Made by a program: the position numbers and the translations under genes. Under the pieces are notes generated by a model. It did no database searches and was not told where the DNA came from. It saw only the letters and a program-made list of their open reading frames with translations. A stretch of DNA of 64,000 nt, from the NCBI GenBank assembly GCA_947630235.1, contig CANRGN010000005.1:1-64000 (forward strand), read 5' to 3'. Every line of letters starts with the position of its first letter. Within the stretch, counting starts at the first letter, position 1. Origin of the DNA: an uncultured Clostridia bacterium (GTDB lineage: Bacteria; Bacillota; Clostridia; TANB77; CAG-508). Positions 55,849 through 64,000 of this stretch are shown here, piece by piece.

Positions 55849-56069
55849 AAAACAACACTCCTTAATAAAATTTTTGGTCAAAAACTTTAATTATTATAAC
55901 ATATTTATTGTTAATTTTCAATACAATTCGCCTAAAAATTACCTTTTTTGATGATTCTTCTACTTTTCGTTACATTTTTTTGCCTTTTGCAAAACCCCTT
56001 TTACATGATCACATTTTATTATACAAAATATTTCTTAAATCATATAATTTTTCTCAACTATATTATACT

Positions 56070-56106
56070 AAAAAAGTGCTTTTCAAAATACTAAAAGGGA
56101 CTTTTT
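56070..56106 (-). terminator. Terminator of the DUF4153 gene
   Basis: AAAAAGTGCTTTT / AAAAGGGACTTTTT imperfect stem next to the stop at 56109. Confidence 0.6.
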
Positions 56107-56108
56107 AG

Positions 56109-57746
56109 TTATTTTTCTATATAAACACCTTCAATACTAAGATACATGATTTTTTCTGTATTTGTATTATAATCACAACTAAATTTTGTAATAATAATTT
56201 TCGAATTATTATCAACATTTATATCAGGGTTATTTTCAATAAATTCTAAAGCAGCTTCTTCTCCTGATTTTTCATATTTATCAATAAAATTATGAATTAA
56301 ATTATCTAAATCTACTTCTATTTCTATTTTATCTAAAACTGATTCAAAAATTATTTTATTAAAATCATCTATTTGATTATATCCACTTCCATATTCAACA
56401 TTTATTAAAGTTGAATATCCTTTTATATTTAATTTGTTATGATTATAAAAAATAAAATATTCAGTATCATCATAATCACGATAATTTGATAAAGTTTCAC
56501 CAAAATTCTTTATTTCTTTTTCATCATTAGAATTTAAAATATTATCAATATATTCTTTGCCTTTTTTAGAATTATTCAAAAATTTATATGCTCCATAAAT
56601 TTTTGATTTTTCTTTTTCTGAAAATTCTTCTTTTGTTTTATATGTTTTTAAAACATTAGCTTGGCTTATATTCGAAAAATCATACATATTTATTACAGGA
56701 GCAATTATAGATATTATTATAGTTACATTTGCTACTAATGTTAAATACTGAATTTTATCCTTTTTAATTGTATAAAATAAAATATATATTATTTCAAAGA
56801 TAACAAATGCAACACAAGCATATCTCATTGGAGTTAGTGCATTTTCTGAAATTCTTATTCCAATTGTATATATTTGTAAGAAAATAAATGGAATAAATGC
56901 AAATGGTAATTTTAAACTAATTTTATAGCTTAAACTATCATCTTTAAAATATTGCATGCAAGTCCATATTGGAGCTCCAATAACAAATAATGCTGTTAAT
57001 ATTCTAAATATTTGATTTTTAGGCATATCTCTTAAAATTAATATTTTTATAATATACATATAAATTATCAAAAATGCAATTGAAACTAAAGTCATTAAAA
57101 CATATTTTACTAAACTTTTATAAATAGGAATAACTTCTTCTTCCATATCTATTAATGAATAAATCATTTTAGGAACATAATATAAACCTAATATTAGTAT
57201 TTCAATTCTCCAACCAAAATCACCTTTATAATCTAATATTAGCATATTAAATATTTCATAAATAATAATCGCTCCTATTGCTAATACAAAATATACCATA
57301 CTAACTCTAGTAATATTTATAAAAAACTTTAATAAATATTCTGAAATTTCTTTCTTCGAATTTTTTATTATAAAAAACAATGACACTGCAATAAGTGTAA
57401 CAATATAACAAACAGAAAGCTTTGAAATAAAATCAAAATCTAAATTATCCTTTGTTAAATACCAAGAAAAAAATGCTGAAATTATTAAAGTTATAGCATA
57501 AGATATATTTGTTTTTAATTTACTTTTATTAATAACATTTTCTGAAAAAAAAGCTCCTATTCCACCAAAAGTTAAAAATATTACTATTTTCTCAATCCAT
57601 TCTTCTTTAATGAAATCTAAATCAAATACAAAAGCTCCCAGTATTGTATATGTAAAAATTATAATCATAGTTAAAGGATATTTTGAAAAAAAGTTTTTTA
57701 TAAAATCTTTAAGTGATAAAATTTTTTCTTTAATATTAAATTTCAT
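56109..57746 (-). CDS. DUF4153 membrane protein
   Basis: A 545-residue protein with about 12 hydrophobic helices in the first 370 residues, followed by a soluble extracytoplasmic or cytoplasmic C-terminal domain of about 150 residues. The repeated short helix-loop pattern and the FYTI, YVPKMIYSL segments fit DUF4153. Function unknown; members are abundant in clostridia. Confidence 0.75.
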   Translation of the reverse strand: MKFNIKEKILSLKDFIKNFFSKYPLTMIIIFTYTILGAFVFDLDFIKEEWIEKIVIFLTFGGIGAFFSENVINKSKLKTNISYAITLIISAFFSWYLTKDNLDFDFISKLSVCYIVTLIAVSLFFIIKNSKKEISEYLLKFFINITRVSMVYFVLAIGAIIIYEIFNMLILDYKGDFGWRIEILILGLYYVPKMIYSLIDMEEEVIPIYKSLVKYVLMTLVSIAFLIIYMYIIKILILRDMPKNQIFRILTALFVIGAPIWTCMQYFKDDSLSYKISLKLPFAFIPFIFLQIYTIGIRISENALTPMRYACVAFVIFEIIYILFYTIKKDKIQYLTLVANVTIIISIIAPVINMYDFSNISQANVLKTYKTKEEFSEKEKSKIYGAYKFLNNSKKGKEYIDNILNSNDEKEIKNFGETLSNYRDYDDTEYFIFYNHNKLNIKGYSTLINVEYGSGYNQIDDFNKIIFESVLDKIEIEVDLDNLIHNFIDKYEKSGEEAALEFIENNPDINVDNNSKIIITKFSCDYNTNTEKIMYLSIEGVYIEK

Positions 57747-57806
57747 ATATAACTCCTTTTATTTAATTTTTTAAGATTATATTATATAAAATAATTTATT
57801 ACAATA

Positions 57807-57897
57807 CAACAAATTTCCGAAAGAAAAACAAAGGGACTGAACCAGAGGGACGTAGCAACTGTCTCAGTCACTTTAGGTTTATTTCGGAAATTTGTTG
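57807..57897. repeat. Long inverted-repeat element in a divergent promoter region
   Basis: Left arm CAACAAATTTCCGAAA continuing to GGGACTGA (57807-57840), right arm TCAGTCAC continuing to TTTCGGAAATTTGTTG (57864-57897): 16 perfect outer pairs plus a mostly paired inner half, with a GC-richer apex containing GAGGGACGTAGCAACTG. Far more G+C than its surroundings. It resembles a small non-autonomous transposon or a REP-like palindrome. Confidence 0.65.
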
Positions 57898-57980
57898 TAA
57901 TTTGTTGATTCATATTGATTTATTATTAAAATAAATATAAAATATTATTAATGAATTTTTTACATACAAAGGAGAAAACA

Positions 57981-58946
57981 ATGAAAAAGGAAAATTTCGA
58001 CTTTTATAGTAGAACTTCTATAAAATCGTATAATTTAGATGATAGAATTCGTTATCAATTAAAAATGCTTGATGGATTAGATGCTTTTACTAGATTACAT
58101 TCTGAAAATGTTGCAAATCTAACATGCAGACTTTGTGAGTATTTGAATGTAGAAAAAAGTATAGGAAAAGGATTTACAGTTTATTGCACAACTTGCGCAT
58201 ATCTACACGACATAGGAAAAATATTTATTCCTCCTGCTGTTTTACAAAAAAAAGCAGCACTTACTAAGGAAGAATATGAAATAATGAAAACTCATACTTC
58301 AATTGGTTATAAAATGTGTATGGAGGATCCAAAACTAAGACCATATTCTGCGGGAACATTATTTCACCATGAATCTTTAGATGGTAGTGGATATCCTAAT
58401 GGGGTAACAGAAAAAGATATTCCTTATGAAGGACAAATAATTAGAGTAGCAGATGAATTTGATGCTATTAGTTCTAAAAGACAATATAAAACTCATGTTG
58501 GAATTATAGATACTTTAAATATTCTTATAGATGATTCAAATCCTAAAATTCAAACATTAAATACTCTTATACAAGAAGCTAAACCTACAAAAGGTTCAAA
58601 ATTTTCTGTAGGAAAAATAAATAAAGAGATATTAAGAAACTTATTTAAAGTAGTTTTAGATGATACTGAATATGAAATTTCTGTTAGAATAGAATACTTA
58701 GATTATTTAAAAGAAGAACTAAAAAGATTAGATGAAGCTAATAGATATTTACAAAAAATGGAAAAAGCTCCTCAAAGGAAAAAAGAATATTTCAAACAAG
58801 GTGCAGAAGCTTACCTTAGAGATAAAGAAACACTAGAAAATATTCCAAATCTTTTAATTGAAATGAAAAAAGCTTATGATGATAGGCAAAATCATATAAA
58901 AAAATTATATGATGAAGCAAAACAAATTAAAAAATTAAAATGTTAA
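57981..58946 (+). CDS. HD-GYP-domain protein (c-di-GMP phosphodiesterase-like)
   Basis: About 321 residues; start at 57981 after AAAGGAG. HD in YLHDIGKIFIPPAVL, second motif FHHESLDGSGYPNG (the HHExxDGxGYP hallmark of HD-GYP domains). N-terminal and C-terminal helical parts are without a recognised sensor. Predicted to hydrolyse cyclic di-nucleotides; no GGDEF protein is nearby. Confidence 0.9.
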   Translation: MKKENFDFYSRTSIKSYNLDDRIRYQLKMLDGLDAFTRLHSENVANLTCRLCEYLNVEKSIGKGFTVYCTTCAYLHDIGKIFIPPAVLQKKAALTKEEYEIMKTHTSIGYKMCMEDPKLRPYSAGTLFHHESLDGSGYPNGVTEKDIPYEGQIIRVADEFDAISSKRQYKTHVGIIDTLNILIDDSNPKIQTLNTLIQEAKPTKGSKFSVGKINKEILRNLFKVVLDDTEYEISVRIEYLDYLKEELKRLDEANRYLQKMEKAPQRKKEYFKQGAEAYLRDKETLENIPNLLIEMKKAYDDRQNHIKKLYDEAKQIKKLKC

Positions 58947-58957
58947 TATAAAAACAA

Positions 58958-59004
58958 AAAAGAAGTTTATAAATGAATTAGTTTTTCATTTATAAACTTC
59001 TTTT
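58958..59004. terminator. Bidirectional terminator
   Basis: AAAGAAGTTTATAAATGAA / TTCATTTATAAACTTCTTT between convergent genes. Confidence 0.85.
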
Positions 59005-59005
59005 T

Positions 59006-59599
59006 TTAAACTTCATCTATTTTATTCTCATTTTTTTCATTTTCTGTTAATATCTCATCTAATACAATTTGTTCATTTTCATCCAATTTATATTTTGGAA
59101 GTTCTGGTAATTCATCTAATGAAGAAACACCAAACATTTTTAGAAAATCTTTAGTAGTTTGATATGTGTTTGGTCTACCTGGTGCATCAAGTCTTCCAGC
59201 TTCTTCTATAAGATTATATTCTAATAATTTATATATAGTACCATCAGAACTAACTCCTCTTATTGCTTCAATTTCTGCTCTTGTAATTTTTGGATTATAA
59301 GCAATAATTGCAAGAGTTTCTAATGCAGAATTTGAAATATTAGGTTTTGCTCTTTTATCAATTAAAGGATATATATATTCATAGTATTCTTTTTTTGTAC
59401 ATAATTGATATCCATCTTCAACTTTTAACAATTCTATTCCGCTAGATTTTTTCTCATATTTTTCTCTTAATTTCATCATAACAATTTCAATCTCAGAACT
59501 ACCGATTTCAAGAGCTTTCATAATATCTTGCGTTGTAACAATTCCACCAGTAGCAAACATCATAGCCTCAATAATAGCTTGCTTAGTTTCAAAATCCAT
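59006..59599 (-). CDS. scpB: Segregation and condensation protein B
   Basis: 197 residues from the ATG at 59599 (GGAGGATATA before it). Two winged-helix domains; DGYQLCTKKEYYEYI, LETLAIIAYNPKITRAEIEAIRGVSSD and LDAPGRPNTYQTT are ScpB signatures. Part of the SMC-ScpAB condensin; scpA is not in the window. Confidence 0.95.
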   Translation of the reverse strand: MDFETKQAIIEAMMFATGGIVTTQDIMKALEIGSSEIEIVMMKLREKYEKKSSGIELLKVEDGYQLCTKKEYYEYIYPLIDKRAKPNISNSALETLAIIAYNPKITRAEIEAIRGVSSDGTIYKLLEYNLIEEAGRLDAPGRPNTYQTTKDFLKMFGVSSLDELPELPKYKLDENEQIVLDEILTENEKNENKIDEV

Positions 59600-59656
59600 T
59601 ATATCCTCCAAATTACTTTTTTACTTAAAATATTATCTCATGGAAAATATTTGATG

Positions 59657-59851
59657 TCAAGAAAAAAGATATTTAAACATTCTTTTTTCAGCTATACAAA
59701 ATCCAGACTGGTTTGTGAGTTCATATCCACGACTGGGCTGTATTGTGTCGATACCAGTAATGGTTACAGCACTACCCTTCTTGATTGTCCCTAACATACA
59801 CTCCAAGTCGCGTGCAGCTTTTCCCGTGGTTCCAATTGGATAAATTTTCAT
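59657..59851 (-). CDS. Small hypothetical protein
   Basis: A 64-residue, moderately basic protein with less AT-biased codons than its neighbours (GGC, CTG, TCG, CGC). AGGAGG precedes the ATG. No family is recognised; possible recent acquisition. Confidence 0.5.
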   Translation of the reverse strand: MKIYPIGTTGKAARDLECMLGTIKKGSAVTITGIDTIQPSRGYELTNQSGFCIAEKRMFKYLFS

Positions 59852-60030
59852 AAAAGTCTACCTCCTAAGTAATTATAAGTTCACGATTTTTATAATTGAT
59901 CTACATATTACTTATACTACAATTTACATAAAATGTCAAATTGTATCTTATTTTAGATAGCATAAACAGATTGACAAATTGTTTTTTTAAATGATATAAT
60001 CTATTTAGATTATAAAAAGGAGTATTTATA

Positions 60031-60207
60031 ATGGTTGATAATAAAGATGAAAATATAGAAGATATAGAAATTATAATTGGTGATTCTTCAGATATTAAAT
60101 TTTCTGAAGTAGAAGATTTGGTTGAAGGATTAAAACCTAATTTAAAAAAGAAATCTAATATAATAATTCCTGGATCTAAAAAGAAAAAAGATAAAGAAAA
60201 AAAATAA
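60031..60207 (+). CDS. Small acidic/basic hypothetical protein
   Basis: 58 residues, with AAAAGGAG before the ATG. An acidic N-terminal half (DEDIEDIEIIIG) is followed by a lysine-rich tail ending KKKKDKEKK. It is too short for most ORF callers. Typical host codon use and good ribosome site; function unknown. Confidence 0.6.
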   Translation: MVDNKDENIEDIEIIIGDSSDIKFSEVEDLVEGLKPNLKKKSNIIIPGSKKKKDKEKK

Positions 60208-60227
60208 AAATTATTTCTAGAAATCGC

Positions 60228-60256
60228 TTGACATTTTTAGAAAAACTTTGTATAAT
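60228..60256 (+). promoter_or_regulatory. Sigma-A promoter of tRNA-Met
   Basis: TTGACA, exactly 17 nt, TATAAT, 12 nt before the tRNA. Confidence 0.9.
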
Positions 60257-60267
60257 GAATAGGCAAT

Positions 60268-60344
60268 GGCGAGATAGCTCAGTTGGCTAGAGCACTTGGT
60301 TCATACCCAAGGTGTCGAGAGTTCGAATCTCCCTCTCGCTACCA
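60268..60344 (+). tRNA. tRNA-Met (CAU)
   Basis: A 77-nt cloverleaf with encoded CCA: acceptor GGCGAGA/TCTCGCT, anticodon arm CTTGG-TTCATAC-CCAAG with CAT. Overall shape matches elongator tRNA-Met; an isoleucine (lysidine) tRNA cannot be fully excluded by eye. Confidence 0.9.
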
Positions 60345-60349
60345 AAAAT

Positions 60350-60383
60350 AACCTAGTATTTTCAATACTAGGTTATTTTTATA
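60350..60383 (+). terminator. Terminator of tRNA-Met
   Basis: AACCTAGTATT / AATACTAGGTT with a T-run. Confidence 0.85.
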
Positions 60384-60402
60384 AAATCTTTAAATAATAG
60401 CT

Positions 60403-60636
60403 TTAATCATCATTTTTATAAGAATTTAATAACTCATTTTGCTTTTTATTTATTTCAGTAATAAGTTGTTCTTCTGTTAAATCATCATTATAATCAAACA
60501 AATTTGAAGTTTTACTAAATTCTTTTACCTTATTTTTTAAAATTTTAAAATCATATTCTTTATTAATCAATTTACTAAAAAAATATTTTTTATATTCATC
60601 TAAAATATTTTCTAAACTAATTCCTATATATTCCAT
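60403..60636 (-). CDS. Hypothetical protein
   Basis: A 77-residue helical, charged protein with AAGGAG upstream. It follows the 208-residue hypothetical gene by 12 nt; the two probably form an operon. No family is recognised. Confidence 0.55.
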   Translation of the reverse strand: MEYIGISLENILDEYKKYFFSKLINKEYDFKILKNKVKEFSKTSNLFDYNDDLTEEQLITEINKKQNELLNSYKNDD

Positions 60637-60648
60637 AAAACTCTCCTT

Positions 60649-61272
60649 TTATAAATTTTCATTATTATTAAAATTACCATTTGTCTTAAAATCGAACTCT
60701 ATCCCACCATCTTCTTTGAGAGATTCATCTTCAATTAGTGATTTCTTCACATGATAATCATTATTAAATCTTTCCATATTTTTCCTTATTTCACCCAAGC
60801 CTTTATTTGGTTCAGTAGTATGCCAAATATTTTCTTCTATTGATTCAAGCATTTTAAACATTGCATCTGTTACTCTCTTTCTAGCAGGAAGATTATCATG
60901 ACTATTTATTTCTTTCTGTTTTAATTCTGCTCCTATATACATATAATCTAAATTATTTTTTCTTCCAACTTCTAAAATACCATTAAAAGCTGAAAGAGCT
61001 TTATTATGAGTTTTTCTTCTAACAAAATCCAATTTTTGTATCTGCTCTTTCCAATAACCAAACTCAATTTCCCCTGCATCTTTTAATTCTTTTATTTTTG
61101 AACTTTCACCATAACTATAATGTCTATATGCATATACTAATTTACTATAATAAGCTTGTTGTGTTACTAAATTTCTATAATTTAATATATCATTAATATA
61201 AGTTAAAACCTCTGGTGACGCTTGTATATACTGCCTTATTAAATTTACATCAAAATCCATATAATCTTCCAT
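60649..61272 (-). CDS. Hypothetical helical protein
   Basis: About 207 residues from the ATG at 61272 (GGAGG upstream). It is helical and highly charged, with YRHYSYGESSKIKELKDAGE and RKRVTDAMFKMLESIEENIWH; no transmembrane segment. No family is recognised. It resembles proteins of mobile origin only in being unlike its neighbours. Confidence 0.5.
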   Translation of the reverse strand: MEDYMDFDVNLIRQYIQASPEVLTYINDILNYRNLVTQQAYYSKLVYAYRHYSYGESSKIKELKDAGEIEFGYWKEQIQKLDFVRRKTHNKALSAFNGILEVGRKNNLDYMYIGAELKQKEINSHDNLPARKRVTDAMFKMLESIEENIWHTTEPNKGLGEIRKNMERFNNDYHVKKSLIEDESLKEDGGIEFDFKTNGNFNNNENL

Positions 61273-61384
61273 AAATACCTCCAATATTTTTTAAAATTTA
61301 TCATTAATAAATTTTAAAATCAATAGAAAATCTTTATATTTTTTTAATCTCAATATTTTTTAACAATGTGTATTTACAAAAAAA

Positions 61385-61404
61385 AGCCTGATAATTCAGG
61401 CTTT
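61385..61404 (-). terminator. Terminator after the 74-residue hypothetical gene
   Basis: AGCCTGA-TAAT-TCAGGCT followed by a T-run, next to the stop at 61412. Confidence 0.85.
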
Positions 61405-61411
61405 TTTTTTT

Positions 61412-61636
61412 TCATCTAAAATTTGATAAATATTGAGAAAACTTTATACATCTTTTCCAAAATTGTTCATCTGTTTCCTCAGGAATATATACATATTCAG
61501 GAGTTAGAATTATTAAAGACTGATAAATTTCTCTGAGTAAAGAAAGATCAGCCGAAGTATTTGGATCTAACAATAAATTAACTTCAATCCGTGTTAACTC
61601 ATTATTAAAGTCTTGAAAAGAATATTTTCTTTTCAT
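61412..61636 (-). CDS. Hypothetical protein
   Basis: About 74 residues from the ATG at 61636 (AAAGGAG upstream). Helical, with SFQDFNNELTRIEVNLLLD and PEETDEQFWKRCIKF. Its codon 16 is CGG followed by A (61591-61588); triplet reading keeps the frame open, four-base reading would stop after seven more codons, so it is a counter-example to strict CGGA decoding. Confidence 0.55.
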   Translation of the reverse strand: MKRKYSFQDFNNELTRIEVNLLLDPNTSADLSLLREIYQSLIILTPEYVYIPEETDEQFWKRCIKFSQYLSNFR

Positions 61637-61765
61637 AATAAACGCTCCTTTCAAAATATAATAAAATAATTACAGTAATATTATAGCACTATTGTCAACA
61701 TAATTCAATATTTTAATAAAATTTTTTAATCTTATTTCTAAATATATTTAATTTAAAAATAGAGT

Positions 61766-61798
61766 AATGAATATCCATTACTCTATTTTCTATTACAA
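61766..61798 (-). terminator. Terminator of ndoA
   Basis: AGAGTAATG / CATTACTCT stem next to the ndoA stop. Confidence 0.8.
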
Positions 61799-62137
61799 AC
61801 CAAAACTAATTCCTATCGCATTATTAACTTTTCCCATTAATTCATTGTCATCAATATGACCTATTTTTTCTTTTAATCTGCTCTTATCAATTGTTCTAAT
61901 TTGTTCAGCAAGAACTACTGAATCTGATTTTAGTCCTATTTTTGTAGAACCTATTTCTATATGTGTTGGTAATTTATTTTTTCCAGTTTGAGATGTAATT
62001 GCTGCTGCTATTACTGTTGGACTATATTTATTTCCTGTATCATTTTGTATAATTAAAACTGGTCTTATTCCTCCTTGTTCTGAACCAATTACAGGACTTA
62101 AATCTGCATAATACATATCGCCTCTTCTTACTACCAT
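61793..62137 (-). CDS. ndoA: MazF/EndoA-type mRNA endoribonuclease
   Basis: 114 residues from the ATG at 62137 (TAGGAG upstream). [40 protein letters not shown] and [13 protein letters not shown] are the MazF/EndoA signatures (Arg and Thr active-site positions in RPVLII and ITSQT). Cleaves specific mRNA sites; in Bacillus it is paired with the antitoxin EndoAI encoded directly upstream. No antitoxin-like gene is visible here; the upstream gene encodes a GerS-like protein. Confidence 0.93.
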   Translation of the reverse strand: MVVRRGDMYYADLSPVIGSEQGGIRPVLIIQNDTGNKYSPTVIAAAITSQTGKNKLPTHIEIGSTKIGLKSDSVVLAEQIRTIDKSRLKEKIGHIDDNELMGKVNNAIGISFGL

Positions 62138-62190
62138 AATCTTCACTCCTAATTATTACATATAAAATCTAACTATTAAAAAAATTTTAC

Positions 62191-62775
62191 TTAATTTAAT
62201 TGTAGCTCGGTATATTCTATGATAATTTTTACATTTTGTTCCTTATCTGTAATTACCATTTTTTCTATTACATTTTTTTCTTTATTTATATATAACGTTT
62301 TACTATGTAAATAATTATTTTCATTTTCTTTTGCAACTATTATTATCTGATTATCTTTATCTTCAATTTTTTCCATATTTGCTTCTTTTATAAAGTTACT
62401 TAAAAATAAATAATTTTTTGAAATTGGGTTATAATCTTTATATATTTTTCTTAAATTCAAATTAGTATTTGAAATAGTAAGTTTATTATTTTTTAATTCT
62501 ATAGAAAATCCTTCAAAATCTTTATTTCCTTTTACTTCTTCAAAACTATAATTTTCCTTTAAATTTTCTTTAAATTCTATTTCATATTGATTTTGATTTT
62601 TATTACTATATACAGTAACTTTAGCATTTGCTTTGTATTCATTTAAATTAAAAATTTTTTCAATAATCATTTCTTGATTTTGATTAATAATATTATTTCC
62701 ATTTTTATTAAAAATATAAATAATTATTGAAAAAAAAATTAAAATTATAAAAAAAATTATGTATTTAGGTTTCAT
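62191..62775 (-). CDS. GerS/LolA-like exported protein
   Basis: A 194-residue protein with an uncleaved or signal-type N-terminal helix (about 4-22), then a beta-rich domain (YKANAKVTVYSNKNQNQYEIEFKENLKENYSFEEV) with the alternating pattern of LolA-fold lipid-binding proteins such as clostridial GerS, needed for spore germination. No lipobox Cys is seen. Tentative. Confidence 0.5.
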   Translation of the reverse strand: MKPKYIIFFIILIFFSIIIYIFNKNGNNIINQNQEMIIEKIFNLNEYKANAKVTVYSNKNQNQYEIEFKENLKENYSFEEVKGNKDFEGFSIELKNNKLTISNTNLNLRKIYKDYNPISKNYLFLSNFIKEANMEKIEDKDNQIIIVAKENENNYLHSKTLYINKEKNVIEKMVITDKEQNVKIIIEYTELQLN

Positions 62776-62801
62776 GCTTTCCTCCTAATACATAATTTAT
62801 T

Positions 62802-63779
62802 CTATATATTTTTTAAATATTCATTTATAATACTACAAAAATCTTTTTCATTTTCCACTTTATTTATTTTATCTCTTATAGAGCTAGCACCTGGAAGACC
62901 TTTTATGTACCATGAAATATGTTTTCTTATTTCTCTTGTAGCAGTATATTCGCCTTTTTCTTTTAGTAACAAATCAAAATGTTCTTTTATAACATTCAAC
63001 TTTTCAGCTATAGAAATATTAGCCATTTTTTCGCCAGTTTCTAAAAAATATTTTATTTTTTTAAATATCCATGGATTTCCTAAACAACCTCTACCTATCA
63101 TTATGCCATCCACTCCAGTTTCTTCAAACATTTTTAAAGCATCTTCTTCTGATTTTATATCTCCATTTCCAATAACTGGTATTTTTACAGATTCTTTAAC
63201 TTTTTTAATAATATCCAAATCTACTTTTCCAGAATAAAATTCCTGCCTAGTTCTACCATGAACAATTACAGCACTTGCACCAGCTTCTTCAATAATTTTT
63301 GCTACATCTACAGCAACTATATTTTCATCATCCCAACCTTTTCTTATTTTTACTGTAACAGGTTTATTGGAATTTTTTATAACTTCTTTTAAAATATCTT
63401 TTATTAAATCTAAATTTAGTAAAAGTTTACTTCCATCTCCACCTTTTACAACTTTAGGAGCAGGGCAACCCATATTTACATCTACAATATCTGAAAATTC
63501 AGAAATAAACTTAGCAGATTCGCCCATAAACTCTGGATCACTTCCGAAAATCTGCATAGAAATAGGATATTCATTTTCACCTTTTTTTAACATTTTCAAA
63601 GTTTTATCATCTTTATAACAAATAGCTCTACTACTAACCATTTCATTACAAACTAATCCTACTTCTCCATATTTTTTACATATAATTCTAAATGGCAGGT
63701 CTGTAATTCCTGCCATTGGAGCTAATAATATATTATTAGCTAATTCTAAATTACCTATTTTTAATTTTTTTAAATACAT
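62802..63779 (-). CDS. dusB: tRNA-dihydrouridine synthase
   Basis: A 325-residue flavoprotein: LAPMAGITDLPFR, NMGCPAPKVVKGGDGSKLL (catalytic Cys), VIVHGRTRQEFYSG and GIMIGRGCLGNPW (FMN-binding). Reduces uridines in the tRNA D loop. Its ATG has GGAGGATT upstream, and the RodA-type gene ends 8 nt before it. Confidence 0.96.
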   Translation of the reverse strand: MYLKKLKIGNLELANNILLAPMAGITDLPFRIICKKYGEVGLVCNEMVSSRAICYKDDKTLKMLKKGENEYPISMQIFGSDPEFMGESAKFISEFSDIVDVNMGCPAPKVVKGGDGSKLLLNLDLIKDILKEVIKNSNKPVTVKIRKGWDDENIVAVDVAKIIEEAGASAVIVHGRTRQEFYSGKVDLDIIKKVKESVKIPVIGNGDIKSEEDALKMFEETGVDGIMIGRGCLGNPWIFKKIKYFLETGEKMANISIAEKLNVIKEHFDLLLKEKGEYTATREIRKHISWYIKGLPGASSIRDKINKVENEKDFCSIINEYLKNI

Positions 63780-63786
63780 AATCCTC

Positions 63787-64000
63787 CTACATTATACCAT
63801 CAACAAAAATTGATCTTTGTCTTCTTGAACTAATATTTAAAAGTAATCCTATACATATAAAATTAGTTATAAGAGAACTACCACCATAACTTACAAAAGG
63901 AAGTGGAACACCAGTAATTGGAAGTAAACCAATTGTCATTCCTATATTTTCTGCCATATGAAAAAAGAATATTCCACCTATACCAATTGCTATATAAGAT
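63787..64000 (-). CDS. RodA/FtsW/SpoVE-family protein, C-terminal part
   Basis: The last 70 codons of a SEDS-family peptidoglycan glycosyltransferase, running in from beyond base 64000. GLLPITGVPLPFVSYGGSSL is the diagnostic C-terminal motif, followed by a last transmembrane segment and RRQRSI. Whether it is RodA, FtsW or SpoVE cannot be said from this part; co-location with dusB slightly favours RodA. Confidence 0.88.
   Translation of the reverse strand, partial: SYIAIGIGGIFFFHMAENIGMTIGLLPITGVPLPFVSYGGSSLITNFICIGLLLNISSRRQRSIFVDGIM

Overview
The window comes from a very AT-rich (roughly a quarter G+C by eye), endospore-forming member of the Clostridia, probably an uncultivated gut lineage. 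The evidence is Spo0A, the sporulation sigma factor SigH, the cotJABC spore-coat operon, CotF-like coat proteins, a T-box ahead of a clostridial-type glycyl-tRNA synthetase, GatCAB, a class D sortase and the codon usage. The taxonomic placement is inference; no rRNA is present.

Layout. 1-3.1 kb: the N-terminus of an HD-domain protein, a two-gene tRNA-Gly operon, and glyQS behind a T-box. 3.1-5.2 kb: zeta-type kinase/PHP cluster. 5.5-13.3 kb: nucleoside salvage (deoD, two tandem pyrimidine phosphorylases), M18 aminopeptidase, rnhB and a prepilin-like protein. 13.4-21.8 kb: HtrA, YibE/F, and a MacAB-like efflux operon with two adaptors and a poly-asparagine exported protein. 21.8-35.3 kb: spo0A, yigZ, a foreign-looking ABC exporter, coat proteins, sigH, PopT/DUF368, a TagO/WecA-like transferase, rpiB, rpsT, coaD and hup. 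35.4-42.3 kb: cotJABC with cotJC cut in two by a 5.8 kb element. 42.7-49.6 kb: amidoligase-like protein, sortase with its substrate, and a DnaB-like ATPase. 49.6-64 kb: gatCAB, TM2, YkgJ-type protein, NUDIX, DUF4153, HD-GYP, scpB, tRNA-Met, ndoA, dusB and a RodA/FtsW-type gene.

Main observation 1: every interrupted reading frame that I can repair in host-type conserved genes is repaired by reading the tetranucleotide CGGA as one glycine. This happens at six sites in four genes: three in yigZ, one in a YkgJ-family gene (where it opens 77 more codons), one in the large serine recombinase, and one in the poly-Asn protein. The same window carries, directly downstream of a normal tRNA-Gly(UCC), a second tRNA-Gly whose anticodon loop reads CUUCCGA(C). 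It contains UCCG, the exact complement of CGGA, and its stem can be drawn with an eight-base loop. I propose natural quadruplet decoding (CGGA = Gly) with a dedicated tRNA in a genome where CGG is almost unused. Five in-frame CGG codons, mostly in genes that look horizontally acquired, do not fit and are listed openly.

Main observation 2: cotJC is split between codons 65 and 66 by a skin-like element bounded by a shared 4-bp core and imperfect inverted arms. Recombination between the cores restores an uninterrupted 208-codon CotJC. The element carries the serine recombinase, which itself needs CGGA decoding to be full length, so the two observations are linked. A five-copy structured intergenic repeat of about 145 bp and tandem Spo0A boxes upstream of spo0A are further points of interest.
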